From: Legionellales bacterium
GTDB taxonomy: Bacteria; Pseudomonadota; Gammaproteobacteria; Berkiellales; Berkiellaceae
DNA: 16,085 nucleotides
Reading direction: 5' to 3'
Assembly: GCA_023266435.1 (NCBI GenBank)
Contig: JAHFQF010000026.1
Coordinates: 1 to 16,085 of the forward strand
Shown here: piece by piece, positions 1-8,564 of the stretch
How the letters are laid out: each line of letters begins with the position of its first letter
How positions within the stretch are numbered: position 1 is the stretch's first letter
Translations under genes and position numbers: made by a program
The notes under the pieces: model-generated
Database searches by the model: none
Told to the model about the DNA's origin: nothing
Seen by the model: the letters and a program-made list of their open reading frames with translations, nothing else

Positions 1-1
1 C

Positions 2-1522
2 GAGCAAGTAATTCAGACTCTACAACAAGATGAAGTTAATATAACTGTTCCAGTGACTGCTGGAGTACGAGTTTTAACAAATGCAGAAGCTAATCTTAAC
101 TTACTTACATTTATAGGTACTTTAACCGAAGATATTTTGGTTGAATTCCCAGTTGTTAATGGAGATATTTGGTATATCTTCAATAATACGACTGGTGCCT
201 ATGTTGTAAGCATGGTTCGCGCTGGCGATCCTCCTGGCAATGCCATCATTATTCCCCCAGATGAACGCTTAACAATAGGGATGGATAGTACTGGCCTTTG
301 GAATACACCTACGATTTTAACACCTGGAACCAGTATTCTTTTCCAAAACGGTTCGCAATCTGATCCCTCTATCAAATTTTTAAATGACCAATCAACTGGT
401 ATTTATTTAGCTCAAGCAACTAATTTACCTGGAACACCTGGCATTCTTGGCTTAACTGTTTCAGGCAATGAAGTACTCCAATTAAAAGGTAATGGCGTAG
501 CTGCACAAGGCCAAGGAATCTTTAATGTAGGTACGATTCTTATACCATCGATTACTTTTCCATTTGATGGCGGCTTTTTCCAACCAGCAGGCCCAGTTGT
601 TGGGATGACTGATGGAACGAATTCAATTCTAGGAATGGGCCCTCGTGGTCTGACTTTAAATATTGCCAATTCATCTGCTGCACTGCCATGTTTGAATTTT
701 TCTAGTTTCAATCCAGCAATAGGCTATACAAATCCTCCAACGGGTGCTGGTATCTACGGAACTGGCACAACACCAACCACAGCCACTGTCAATATAGCCA
801 TTAATTCTATTGATAGAGCTGTTTTTTCAACAGCTGGACTGGTTCTTTCAACACCTTTAGCTATTGCGAGCGGTGGCACAAATGCTGCCAATGCGCCAGC
901 AGCCTTTAATAATCTATCTCCAATCACAACATTAGGAGATACGATTTATGGAAGTGCTCCGAATACAAGCTCAAGACTCGCAGTTGCTGCTAAACCAGGT
1001 GCTGGATTCATAACTCGAACTCAAGGAGGTGGTTTTATACCTGCTTGGGCTGGATTGAGTATTCTACAGATTTTGCAAACTGTTGTTACCGATGTCTTTA
1101 CTGTTACTGGTAATACTTTTACACCTGTTACTCCTTTAACGATCTCGATCACACCAACATCTACAAATAGTAAGATTTTTTTCATTCTTCAGTCTGGTTT
1201 TTCTTTTTCTGCCTCTTCTGTAATTCTTCAACTAGATTTGATGTTATCAATAGGGGGAGGAGCAGCAACTCCTATTTATCAAGGAACAGCGGGTAGTTCT
1301 GCTAATGCATCAGCCCTTGTGGCAGCGCCTCCTACAAGTGTAGGTAATATTCCTCAAAATTTCTCTATTGTTTATCTTGATCAAGGGCCCGTTACTCAAG
1401 TCAATCGTACATATTCAATAAATGCAGCCACATCTTCTGGAAGTGCGTTTTTAAATAGAACTACAGATTCAACAGGTGGCATTCCTTCTTCGATTACAGT
1501 TGTTGAGATCGGTGGTTTCTGA
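2..1522 (+). CDS. Phage tail-fibre-like (receptor-binding) protein, 5' end outside the window
   Basis: Probably a tail fibre or adhesin of a tailed phage. The frame is open from base 2 with no stop, so the GTG at 53 is unlikely to be the start and the gene is cut by the left edge. From the N-terminal side I see a small beta domain of the kind common in phage fibres (VEFPVVNGDIWYIFNNTTGA, about nt 140-205, then IIIPPDERLTIGMDSTGLW). A fibre motif SIKFLNDQSTGIY follows (about nt 368-406), then the repeat-type motif LAIASGGTNAANA (about nt 857-895) followed by GDTIYGSAP. The C-terminal domain runs from about nt 1060 (QTVVTDVFTVTGNTF ... SITPTSTNSKI) to a final SSITVVEIGGF; this beta domain also ends many phage fibre proteins. 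Residues are rich in Gly, Ser, Thr and Asn, with no catalytic motif. Its stop overlaps the next start (ATGA). Family assignment rests on remembered motifs. Confidence 0.8.
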   Translation, partial: EQVIQTLQQDEVNITVPVTAGVRVLTNAEANLNLLTFIGTLTEDILVEFPVVNGDIWYIFNNTTGAYVVSMVRAGDPPGNAIIIPPDERLTIGMDSTGLWNTPTILTPGTSILFQNGSQSDPSIKFLNDQSTGIYLAQATNLPGTPGILGLTVSGNEVLQLKGNGVAAQGQGIFNVGTILIPSITFPFDGGFFQPAGPVVGMTDGTNSILGMGPRGLTLNIANSSAALPCLNFSSFNPAIGYTNPPTGAGIYGTGTTPTTATVNIAINSIDRAVFSTAGLVLSTPLAIASGGTNAANAPAAFNNLSPITTLGDTIYGSAPNTSSRLAVAAKPGAGFITRTQGGGFIPAWAGLSILQILQTVVTDVFTVTGNTFTPVTPLTISITPTSTNSKIFFILQSGFSFSASSVILQLDLMLSIGGGAATPIYQGTAGSSANASALVAAPPTSVGNIPQNFSIVYLDQGPVTQVNRTYSINAATSSGSAFLNRTTDSTGGIPSSITVVEIGGF

Positions 1523-3201
1523 TGAAAAGTATCATCATTCCTTTGATTTCTCAGCCTGGCATACAAAGAGATGGTACACCTTATGATTCACCGAACTATA
1601 TAGATGGTCAATGGGTTCGATTTTATAAGGGAAAACCTCGCAAAATGGGCGGATATGTCCTGATTGATCGAGGTGGTTTAGAAATAACCAATTCATTGTA
1701 TTCGATCTCCCAAACAGGTAATACGATTGATTTATATTATGGCAGACCATCGACAATTGCTTTTGCTAATTATAACCAAAATATAACCTCTATCGGCACT
1801 GAAATAGATCGAACACCAACTTCTAATTTTATTCCAAATCCTAACAACACATGGACGATGGATTTATTTTCAGGTGAAGATTTAGCATCTGATCCAGCCC
1901 CCACAGTACAATATATCATCGCTCATGCAGGGCAAAATGCCTTAGACATCTCTAATACGGTGAATACGACTGTGTTTTGGGGAAATGCAATCTACCCAGC
2001 GAATCAGACACAAGTTTTACAATCTATCTTTTTAAGTACTGGTACTGGTACTGATGGAATAGACCCTCCTTATACTGCCACGACAACGCCTCTTCAAATC
2101 AGCGGTGGTATTGTATTCATATCGCCAATCCTAATTGGTTGGGGCAATAATGGCACTTTGATATGGTCGGTTCCTGGTTCTATTATATTTCCCACAGCTG
2201 CTGGTAGCATGACAGCTATCAATCCTCTTTATACAAAGGTAGTCACAAATAATAAGATTGTGCGTGTTATGTCTGCCAGAGGAAGCAATGTAACGGCTTT
2301 AGGTCAGAATGCTCCTTCTGTTCTTATATGGTCTTTAAATAGCCTGATTAGGGCTAACTATGTAACGGTTAATGCGATAGCTACCTTTACTACACAAATT
2401 ATTCAAAATAACATCAGTATACTCTCTGCAAATAGTATAATTGAATATAACCAGGTTTTTTACTGGGTTGGACAAAATCAATTCTTTCAGTTCACAGGTA
2501 TTGTTTCTAAGCTAAACAATGAAATGAACCAAGAATACTTCTTTAATACGTTAAATTATGATTATAGAGGTCTTATTTTTGCCTTTGCAAACCCTCGTTA
2601 TGATGAACTTTGGTGGTGTTATGCAAGTGGAGATTCAATAGTTCCTGATAGAGCTGTTATTCACAATATCAGATATGAAATTTGGTATGATACGGCAATA
2701 AATCGTTCGGCAGCTATTATACCCGTAACCTCTTCTAATCCAGTTATGGCAGATAATTTATCTATTATTACCAAAACTAGGAATTTAGGCCCTGTTACGT
2801 CCTATCCCATTTGGAAACATGAAGTAAAGTTGGATAAAGTTATCGATGATCGTTCCTATCCTATCCAATCATTCTTTCAAACCCATTTAATCGATTTATT
2901 CTCAAACAATCCAGATAACAACAATATGATTTGGGTTAGACGAATTGAACCTGATTTTGCTCAAAACACAGCTGTTCCATCCAGCAATATGCTCGTTAGC
3001 ATTATATCCTTGATGTATCCGAATGACCAGAATGCTATTACCTACGGGCCGTTCATTATAGCTCAAAACGCTCCTTTTATCGATAATATTAATGCTCAAG
3101 GAGCCATCGTTAGTCTTCGTTTCGAAAGCAATTCTGCTGGTGGATTTTATCAGGCTGGCAAAACATTGTTAAATTACACAATTGGGAATGAGAGAAAATA
3201 A
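1522..3201 (+). CDS. Phage virion structural protein, gp10-like packaged-DNA stabilisation type
   Basis: A 559-aa protein matching a structural protein found next to fibre and internal-protein genes in podovirus-like phages. Motifs in order: PGIQRDGTPYDS and DGQWVRFYKGKPRKMGGY (residues 12-45), YIIAHAGQNALDI (131-143), SGGIVFISPILIGWGNNGTL (194-213), LIWSLNSLIRANY (268-280), IIEYNQVFYWVGQNQFF (306-322), ANPRYDELWWCY (356-367), and a C-terminal RFESNSAGGFYQAGK near residue 535. Evenly spaced aromatic beta blades in the middle suggest a propeller-like fold, as in tail-hub stabilisation proteins such as P22 gp10. No sequence identity to P22 gp10 is visible to me, so the functional name is inference. 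The ATG overlaps the TGA of the fibre gene, and GGTGG lies about 6 nt upstream inside that gene. The next gene overlaps its stop as TAATG. Confidence 0.75.
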   Translation: MKSIIIPLISQPGIQRDGTPYDSPNYIDGQWVRFYKGKPRKMGGYVLIDRGGLEITNSLYSISQTGNTIDLYYGRPSTIAFANYNQNITSIGTEIDRTPTSNFIPNPNNTWTMDLFSGEDLASDPAPTVQYIIAHAGQNALDISNTVNTTVFWGNAIYPANQTQVLQSIFLSTGTGTDGIDPPYTATTTPLQISGGIVFISPILIGWGNNGTLIWSVPGSIIFPTAAGSMTAINPLYTKVVTNNKIVRVMSARGSNVTALGQNAPSVLIWSLNSLIRANYVTVNAIATFTTQIIQNNISILSANSIIEYNQVFYWVGQNQFFQFTGIVSKLNNEMNQEYFFNTLNYDYRGLIFAFANPRYDELWWCYASGDSIVPDRAVIHNIRYEIWYDTAINRSAAIIPVTSSNPVMADNLSIITKTRNLGPVTSYPIWKHEVKLDKVIDDRSYPIQSFFQTHLIDLFSNNPDNNNMIWVRRIEPDFAQNTAVPSSNMLVSIISLMYPNDQNAITYGPFIIAQNAPFIDNINAQGAIVSLRFESNSAGGFYQAGKTLLNYTIGNERK

Positions 3202-3449
3202 TGGCTGATGTTGTATTGCCGATCAAGATTTCATTTGATGACTGGTTTTCCCAGATTCGACAGGATTTACCTAACTTAGAGTTTCCAAATCCTGATGGGG
3301 TCAAAAATTGGCGAGAAACAGTGACTCAGCTTATTAATATGAATTCTTTAGACAATATTCCCATTCCGACAAAGAGTACGTATCCAAAAGATGAAGATTG
3401 GCGCAAATGGGGAGCCTATTTTGTAGATATTATGCTGGATTCAGTATGA
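3201..3449 (+). CDS. Small phage protein of unknown function
   Basis: An 82-aa acidic protein that I do not recognise. The ATG shares its A with the TAA of the preceding structural gene, so translation is probably coupled. It starts with a hydrophobic beta-like stretch (ADVVLPIKISFDDWFSQI). Its middle has the Pro/Asn-rich LEFPNPDGVKNW, and it ends with acidic and aromatic residues (PKDEDWRKWGAYFVDIMLDSV). There is no signal peptide, membrane helix or coiled coil. Position between the tail-hub-like protein and the internal proteins suggests a tail or head-tail accessory, but that is from context only. Its stop overlaps another ATG that opens a 13-codon frame (3446-3487). Confidence 0.65.
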   Translation: MADVVLPIKISFDDWFSQIRQDLPNLEFPNPDGVKNWRETVTQLINMNSLDNIPIPTKSTYPKDEDWRKWGAYFVDIMLDSV

Positions 3450-3487
3450 GTCTAAATGATTTAAGTAGTAATTTTGTTGAATTATAG
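3446..3487 (+). pseudogene. 13-codon frame coupled to the 82-aa gene; micro-ORF or truncated gene start
   Basis: The ATG at 3446 overlaps the TGA of the preceding gene in the ATGA arrangement used elsewhere in this operon. The frame reads MSLNDLSSNFVEL and then stops at TAG (3485-3487). It could be the start of a gene lost by deletion, a coupled micro-protein, or chance. No continuation is visible in any frame before the next gene at 3520. Confidence 0.2.
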
Positions 3488-3504
3488 TTAAAATTTTATA
3501 TATA
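3474..3504 (+). promoter_or_regulatory. Candidate promoter for the internal-protein genes
   Basis: In the only sizeable gap of the phage block, TTGAAT (3477-3482) and TATATA (3499-3504) are 16 nt apart. Each matches four of six consensus bases. The gap is very AT-rich, so chance matches are likely, and a second possible -10 (TATAGT, 3483-3488) lies inside it. Confidence 0.3.
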
Positions 3505-3508
3505 TTTT

Positions 3509-3514
3509 AGGAGA
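3509..3514 (+). promoter_or_regulatory. Strong ribosome binding site for the 380-aa virion protein
   Basis: AGGAGA lies 5 nt before the ATG at 3520. It is the clearest Shine-Dalgarno site in the phage block and shows that translation restarts here instead of being coupled. The same AGGAGATTTT context occurs at 10938 (plus) and before the beta-barrel gene (minus, 15594). Confidence 0.7.
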
Positions 3515-3519
3515 TTTTT

Positions 3520-4662
3520 ATGTATCAGTATCCAACAGCTCCAGCACCTAACCAGATGCAGGCTCCTATGCAGGCACCGCCCATGCAAGCGCCACCTCCA
3601 TCATCCCCTAGTTCATCACCCTATGGGCCTCCTCCTGCACCTCCAGCGTCTGCTAATCAGAATCCTGACGGACAAGGGCCTCCAAATGGTTATTCTCATG
3701 GTGGACAAGTGAGCGGTCGACATAAGACGGGCTCAATGATTGATGCACATTTCAATATTCATGAATTAGATCACTTAGATCATCTTCAGGGTAAAAAAAT
3801 GGTTGACCGTCGAAGTGGTGAACGAATTTACCCCCATCTCGAAGAATTGATTAAAAATCCACATGTCAGAGACAATATTCATCATCACTTTAAGCAGCAT
3901 TTAGCTACTGGCGGACACGTTGAAGACCAAGAAACAGGTCATCAATTACATCAACTCGCTATGGATGGACGTCATGGTGACAGAGAAATAGCCAAAATAG
4001 GCCCTCATACCCATCACCTCTTCAATTATATGGCTGGTCACGCTACACGCAACCCTCATGACGGCTTACCTGAATACTGGTCTTTAAGTGGAATGCTTGG
4101 AAGTGCTGGAAACGCGATTAAAGGGTTTGGTAGCAAAGCAATTGATTATGCCAAAAAAGCTGCTCCTTCCATTGCTGGTTTTGCTGGTTCTGCTGCTCAA
4201 CATCTAATGCCGATGGCAACTGAAAAGTTAACACAACATCTTGGTGGTAAATATGGCGATTTAGGCACCATGGCAGGTCAATTCGCAGGTCAAGCAGGTC
4301 AAGCTGGCGCGAATAAATTGGCTGGTTACGGTGGCCCTGCAGCTTCCAGATTCGGCTCAATAGCAGGTCAATCTGCCGCTGCTGGTCTGCAAGGTAGAGA
4401 AGCTGGTTTATCACCCTCTGCATCTATGGGACACGCCTTAGCAACAGGAGCAAGTAACTTTGATAACCCTGTGGCTCATGGAGTAGGCGCTGCTGGTGGA
4501 GCAATGGCTATGGGTGCCGACCCTCGTGCAGCTCTTAGACAGGGTGCTCAAACAGGGGCTATGTCCGCCATGGACAGGTTAAGACAAAAGATGATGCCAC
4601 AACAGCAAATGCTGCCCGCTCCAGCTGGAGGCCCCTCTCAAGCCGATTATGACATGCTTTAA
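3520..4662 (+). CDS. Pro-rich, Gly/Ala-rich virion-associated protein
   Basis: A 380-aa protein in four zones. Residues 1-57 are Pro/Gln/Met-rich and disordered, with repeated MQAP. Residues 60-134 are His-rich and carry SHGGQVSG and ATGGHVED. Two related motifs follow the pattern L-x-x-(L/Y)-(Q/M)-x-G ... G-(E/L)-x-x-Y-x-x-L, at 86-111 (LQGKKMVDRRSGERIYPHLE) and 167-193 (MAGHATRNPHDGLPEYWSL). From about 195 to 350 it is a Gly/Ala-rich, weakly amphipathic helical region, and it ends Pro/Gln-rich. The domain carrying the two motifs recurs in the next protein. The composition suits a virion-internal or ejected protein that inserts in membranes, and the genes around it are structural. No enzyme motif is seen, and the role is inferred from context. 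Confidence 0.7.
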   Translation: MYQYPTAPAPNQMQAPMQAPPMQAPPPSSPSSSPYGPPPAPPASANQNPDGQGPPNGYSHGGQVSGRHKTGSMIDAHFNIHELDHLDHLQGKKMVDRRSGERIYPHLEELIKNPHVRDNIHHHFKQHLATGGHVEDQETGHQLHQLAMDGRHGDREIAKIGPHTHHLFNYMAGHATRNPHDGLPEYWSLSGMLGSAGNAIKGFGSKAIDYAKKAAPSIAGFAGSAAQHLMPMATEKLTQHLGGKYGDLGTMAGQFAGQAGQAGANKLAGYGGPAASRFGSIAGQSAAAGLQGREAGLSPSASMGHALATGASNFDNPVAHGVGAAGGAMAMGADPRAALRQGAQTGAMSAMDRLRQKMMPQQQMLPAPAGGPSQADYDML

Positions 4663-4665
4663 AAT

Positions 4666-4672
4666 AGGTGAT
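4666..4672 (+). promoter_or_regulatory. Ribosome binding site that decides the start of the next gene
   Basis: AGGTGAT contains an in-frame GTG (4668) and overlaps an in-frame ATG (4671), both possible starts. As a Shine-Dalgarno site it sits correctly for the third in-frame start, the ATG at 4677 (6 nt from AGGTG). Neither earlier start has a site of its own, so 4677 is preferred. Confidence 0.5.
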
Positions 4673-4676
4673 GCCG

Positions 4677-6413
4677 ATGGCACGCAGTGTAGAAAACCAA
4701 ATCTCTAAGCAGATGCAGAATCTGCCGCCTCCGCCTCCTTGGGTTGAGAAATTGGAAGCCGAACACCCTGATTTGACCCTTTGTCATATGATGAACGAAG
4801 AATTAGAAGGCTTGGACAATATGCAAGGTGGCCCTTCAATTGATGAGACCACAGGTATAAGAGAGTATTCTAAACTTGAAGGAATCATAGATAAACCTGA
4901 AGTTCGTCAAGTTATCGAGGCAGTTTTTTCAGATTTAGCAGATGATGGCAAATTAAGCCCTGATATAGAAGAATCTTATAAAGTAGCAAAGAGTGCTTCT
5001 TTACCCTATCGAGAAACGCCTGCCGAGCATACCGAAGGAATCGAAAAGATCGAAGAAACAGGTGAAGGTGGCGACACCAAAATGGCATGGTTGCCTAAAA
5101 ATCTCGTTTTTCTACTGCTTGATCTTCGCGGAGGTGAGCCCAATATTAATCCTGAAACTGGGTTATTAGCTTTTGGTGGAGTAGCGAGCGCGGTTCAAAA
5201 TGTTGTTTCAGCACCTTTTAGGGCGATTAATAGCATTACTGGTACCAAGATAGGTACGGAAGGACTTCGCATTGCAGGAACGATCGTAGGTGGCATGCTA
5301 GGAGGCCCAGCAGGGGCTGGAATAGGCAATGCTGCTGCTCATTGGGCAACAGGCAATACACCTATGAATTCATTATGGAGCGGTGCTAAAAACGCTGCAT
5401 TAGTCGGTGGTATCCAAGGTGCTGCAGGTATGATGCCTGGAGCTACACAAGGTTTAATAGGTAAGCTGGGCGCTCTCAGTCCTCAAGCAGGGAGTGGCCT
5501 AGGGGCTTTCTTAAACAACGGTGCTGGCTTTACTGGTCTATGGGGAGGCCCTGCAGCTATGGCTGCTCCTTCTGCTGCTGGTAATATGGCCGCTGCAAGT
5601 CAAAGTGCACCAGCTGCCATTCCTGGCGCAGCAGCTCCAGCTGGGGGAGGATTCCTAGATAAAATTGGCGATATGATGGGCCATAAAGCGTTTCTACCAG
5701 CTGTTATTGCAGGAACATCCGCACTGTCCTTTATCGGACAGAAAAGATTGGAACGTGAGCAAGAAGCAAAGCAGAACGATAAGAAAAGAGAACATGAGCA
5801 GCATTTGCAAAGAGTAGGTTTTTATGACCCTTTGAATGCCAAAAAATATCATCGTGTAAAAAATCCAGCTTATATGCCGACTGCAGAAGATAGAAAACGT
5901 GGTCGTTATACAGAGCCGATGTTTTTAACAGAAGAAATGAAGCCTGATAAATATGCAGAAGGCGGTCATGTAACCCATTCGTATAAAGAGGGCTCTATCA
6001 TAAAAGGGCCAGGAGACGGCCAAGCTGATGACATACGTACTCATATACCTGCTGACAGTTATATTATTGACGCCACTAGTACAGCTCATTTTGGAAATGG
6101 TTCGTCAGAACGAGGTGCGGAAGTCCTCAAAAGAGTTGAACAACGTCTTAAGAAAAATGCTCACCCAGCCTTAATGCAAAAATTAGAACAACATTACGAA
6201 AGACATGCCAAACCAACGGAAGTGATGCTTTCTAATGATGAATTCGGCTTTGATCCCATTTCTGTGACTTTATTAGGCAAAGGTTCGATTGCAAAAGGTT
6301 CAAAAGCACTCAAAACAATGGTTAAAAATCTTCGTAAAGATAAGAGTCGGAATGGTTTAGGTTTACCACCTCCTGCCAAAGACCCATTTCATTATATGAA
6401 AGGAGCTTTGTAA
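4677..6413 (+). CDS. Virion-associated protein with duplicated C-terminal phage domain
   Basis: A 578-aa protein counted from the ATG at 4677; starts at 4668 and 4671 are possible. Residues 44-80 (LEGLDNMQGG ... TTGIREYSKLEGII ... PEVR) and 135-170 (GDTKMAWLP ... LRGGEPNINPETGL) align with the two motifs of the preceding protein, so the two genes share a paralogous domain. Residues 185-345 are Gly/Ala-rich. A charged helix follows near 355-380, then YDPLNAKKYHRVKNPAYMP. The C-terminus opens with YAEGGHV and carries two copies of a phage module: THIPADSYIIDATSTAHFG-NGSSERGAEVLK, and a second copy from VMLSNDEFGFD to GKGSIAKGSKALK. Phage internal or tape-like proteins commonly carry a related 'LSDGEYV' module; that comparison is from memory. 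It starts a few bases after the previous stop, and the next ATG directly follows its TAA. Virion location is inferred. Confidence 0.7.
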   Translation: MARSVENQISKQMQNLPPPPPWVEKLEAEHPDLTLCHMMNEELEGLDNMQGGPSIDETTGIREYSKLEGIIDKPEVRQVIEAVFSDLADDGKLSPDIEESYKVAKSASLPYRETPAEHTEGIEKIEETGEGGDTKMAWLPKNLVFLLLDLRGGEPNINPETGLLAFGGVASAVQNVVSAPFRAINSITGTKIGTEGLRIAGTIVGGMLGGPAGAGIGNAAAHWATGNTPMNSLWSGAKNAALVGGIQGAAGMMPGATQGLIGKLGALSPQAGSGLGAFLNNGAGFTGLWGGPAAMAAPSAAGNMAAASQSAPAAIPGAAAPAGGGFLDKIGDMMGHKAFLPAVIAGTSALSFIGQKRLEREQEAKQNDKKREHEQHLQRVGFYDPLNAKKYHRVKNPAYMPTAEDRKRGRYTEPMFLTEEMKPDKYAEGGHVTHSYKEGSIIKGPGDGQADDIRTHIPADSYIIDATSTAHFGNGSSERGAEVLKRVEQRLKKNAHPALMQKLEQHYERHAKPTEVMLSNDEFGFDPISVTLLGKGSIAKGSKALKTMVKNLRKDKSRNGLGLPPPAKDPFHYMKGAL

Positions 6414-8564
6414 ATGGCTAAGAAATTTGCGAATGCTGATTTAACTGCTTATTCAGGGGCACCCCTTTTCCAACAAGAAGCTCAACGAAAAGCACTTAGA
6501 CGAGGTGTTGAGGCATTTAGCATGCCTTATACACCTTATAGCGAACCGACAATTGCTGAATTTAATAAATATCATAGACAAGCTAACACACGTTTATTAA
6601 ATGAATTAGCAAGACGTCAAGGTTCGGATGAAGTTGAGCTTTCCAAGCAAGAATTAGATGCAGCGTCAGGGATTAGAAGCCATCATAAAGCACGTGATTT
6701 ATTAAAAGGTTACCTTGATAATCCGCAAGAATTACAGAAGAAATTTTATAATCCGTATGCTGAAAATCGCTTTAAAGCTATGGAAAAAGAAGCTGATAAA
6801 ACATGGTTTGAGAAGATTCAGCCGACTTTAACAGGTCAAGCGATCGCCAATGGTACCTTTGGGTCACCAGCGTATAAAAAACATATGGAACGTGTCGCAA
6901 GAGATTTTCGACTTAATCTTAAGCGTCAGCAAAGTGAATTTAAACATGCTGGTGCCGAATCAGCTATGCGAGGTGCAAGTGAGCACACCAATACGGCAGC
7001 TCGACATGCTGAAGTAGCTGGTCAAATGGCAGCTCAAGATCGTGCAGGTCATATCGGTATGGCAAATGCACGTTTAGATACGGCTGGCAAGAGCACTTCT
7101 CAAGAGATTGCAATGGCCGATGCTTTACGAGAAGAAGCAAATCGTCACCAAACACAAGAACAACGTGAATTGAGTGAAGGTCAAAGAAGATTTCAAGAAG
7201 AAATCGAACATCCACAACGAATGGCACGTGAATTTGCATCGTTAGTGGCAGGACAACCTCAATTAGCATCTAATGTACAACAGCATATCCCTTATCCCCA
7301 AATACCGCCTACAAACGCTACTACGGTAGCCGCTGGAGCTTTAAACGCTGCTTTTGCACCTATGGCACCACGTCCCCAAAAAACTGGTGGTCGCACTTAT
7401 AAAAATGGAGGCGCTGTTAGAAAACTAGCAGCTGGAGGCCCAGGGAGTCCTTATGAGCTTTCTGATGCTCAATTGCCTTCCATGAATTCTCCAGAAATGA
7501 TAGCTGGTAAACGATTAGCGCATAATTTCGGTCATGATTCCCGCTCAAGTCCTGTTGGGGCTTACATGAGTCATTTGGGTGCTAATCTGCTTGCAAACGA
7601 GACTGGACGACCTCTTGAAGCTCTAGGAAAAGGCATAAAAGAAGGTTATCAAGCTCACGAAGCAGCTCATGAAAGCAATAATGTTAATAAAGTACGCCAA
7701 GCCAACCTTTTGGGTGCAATTACGGATTCACGCTTAAAACAGCAGAATCTATTGGCTGAATATCAGATGCATCGCATGGGCCATGAAGAAACTTCCCGTC
7801 ATAATAAAGCGATGGAAGCTCATTCAGGAACAGCTGCTCAAGCAGCTATGCTGAAAGCCGAGGCTTATAAAGCAGCTTCAGAACAGAAGACAGAGACAGG
7901 ATTATCTTCAAAACGTTATTTATATGACCAAGAAGGCAAAGTTATCGGCCCTCGTACAACCGATGATAATAAGCATATCCACGGCCTCATGAAGGCTATC
8001 AAAGACCGAAAGAACGCAGCTGATCTTCTGATTGATGCTGGTGAGAAATCACAGCAAGCAGAGAGCGGTTATTGGAAAGGCTGGGCAGCTGATCCGAATG
8101 CATGGATTAATAGGAAAATGCCGATTGGACAAGGTTTGTTAGATACTTTTACTAAAGACCTAGAACCCTTGCAAAAAGCTGGTACAGCAAGCGATAAATA
8201 TGCGCTTGGTGTCAGTGCAATCAATTCTGGACGTCAAACTGTTCACGGTTTGAAGAGTATTCAAGCAGCTAAGTTAAATCCTCGCCTTTCAAAAGCCGCA
8301 AACTTGGAATCTTCACAAGATGATTTGAAACATCAAATTCAAGGCTCCGAAGAAGAGTTGAATATGTTGCGCTTAAGTGGAGCAACTCCTGAAGAAATAG
8401 CCGAAGCCATGAAAGATACGGAAGAATTAAAAAGTCATGCAGCTCATTATAACCAAAAGATGGGGTCTTCCAAAGCTGCTCCACCTCCTTCTGAGGGTCA
8501 ACCAGACGTTGATTTAACCAAAATGAGTCGTGAGGAATTGCAAGCAATAGCGGGGCCACAATGA
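6414..8564 (+). CDS. Large helical internal or ejection-type virion protein (716 aa)
   Basis: The ATG directly abuts the previous TAA, with AAGGAG at 6399-6404. Residues 1-110 are helical. FYNPYAENRFKAM (111-123), then TLTGQAIANGTFGSPAY (138-154), follow the pattern 'NPY ... G.FGS' seen in many phage virion proteins of this neighbourhood. Residues 155-275 form a long Gln/Ala/Glu-rich coiled-coil-like helix. A Pro-rich hinge (290-325) leads to GGRTYKNGGAV (325-335). The C-terminal half has PLEALGKGIKEGYQAHEAA, more Gln/Ala helices and the end MSREELQAIAGPQ. There is no membrane helix, signal peptide or catalytic motif. The length and composition fit internal core or ejection proteins of short-tailed phages, but no homologue was checked. 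It overlaps the next gene as ATGA. Confidence 0.7.
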   Translation: MAKKFANADLTAYSGAPLFQQEAQRKALRRGVEAFSMPYTPYSEPTIAEFNKYHRQANTRLLNELARRQGSDEVELSKQELDAASGIRSHHKARDLLKGYLDNPQELQKKFYNPYAENRFKAMEKEADKTWFEKIQPTLTGQAIANGTFGSPAYKKHMERVARDFRLNLKRQQSEFKHAGAESAMRGASEHTNTAARHAEVAGQMAAQDRAGHIGMANARLDTAGKSTSQEIAMADALREEANRHQTQEQRELSEGQRRFQEEIEHPQRMAREFASLVAGQPQLASNVQQHIPYPQIPPTNATTVAAGALNAAFAPMAPRPQKTGGRTYKNGGAVRKLAAGGPGSPYELSDAQLPSMNSPEMIAGKRLAHNFGHDSRSSPVGAYMSHLGANLLANETGRPLEALGKGIKEGYQAHEAAHESNNVNKVRQANLLGAITDSRLKQQNLLAEYQMHRMGHEETSRHNKAMEAHSGTAAQAAMLKAEAYKAASEQKTETGLSSKRYLYDQEGKVIGPRTTDDNKHIHGLMKAIKDRKNAADLLIDAGEKSQQAESGYWKGWAADPNAWINRKMPIGQGLLDTFTKDLEPLQKAGTASDKYALGVSAINSGRQTVHGLKSIQAAKLNPRLSKAANLESSQDDLKHQIQGSEEELNMLRLSGATPEEIAEAMKDTEELKSHAAHYNQKMGSSKAAPPPSEGQPDVDLTKMSREELQAIAGPQ

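Noticed and set aside
53..55. GTG as the start of the tail-fibre-like gene
   Set aside because: The frame is open from base 2 with a sensible protein sequence upstream and no ribosome site before the GTG, so the gene starts outside the window.
412..711. 99-codon minus-strand open frame inside the tail-fibre gene
   Set aside because: It is opposite a gene with recognisable fibre motifs and has no independent support.
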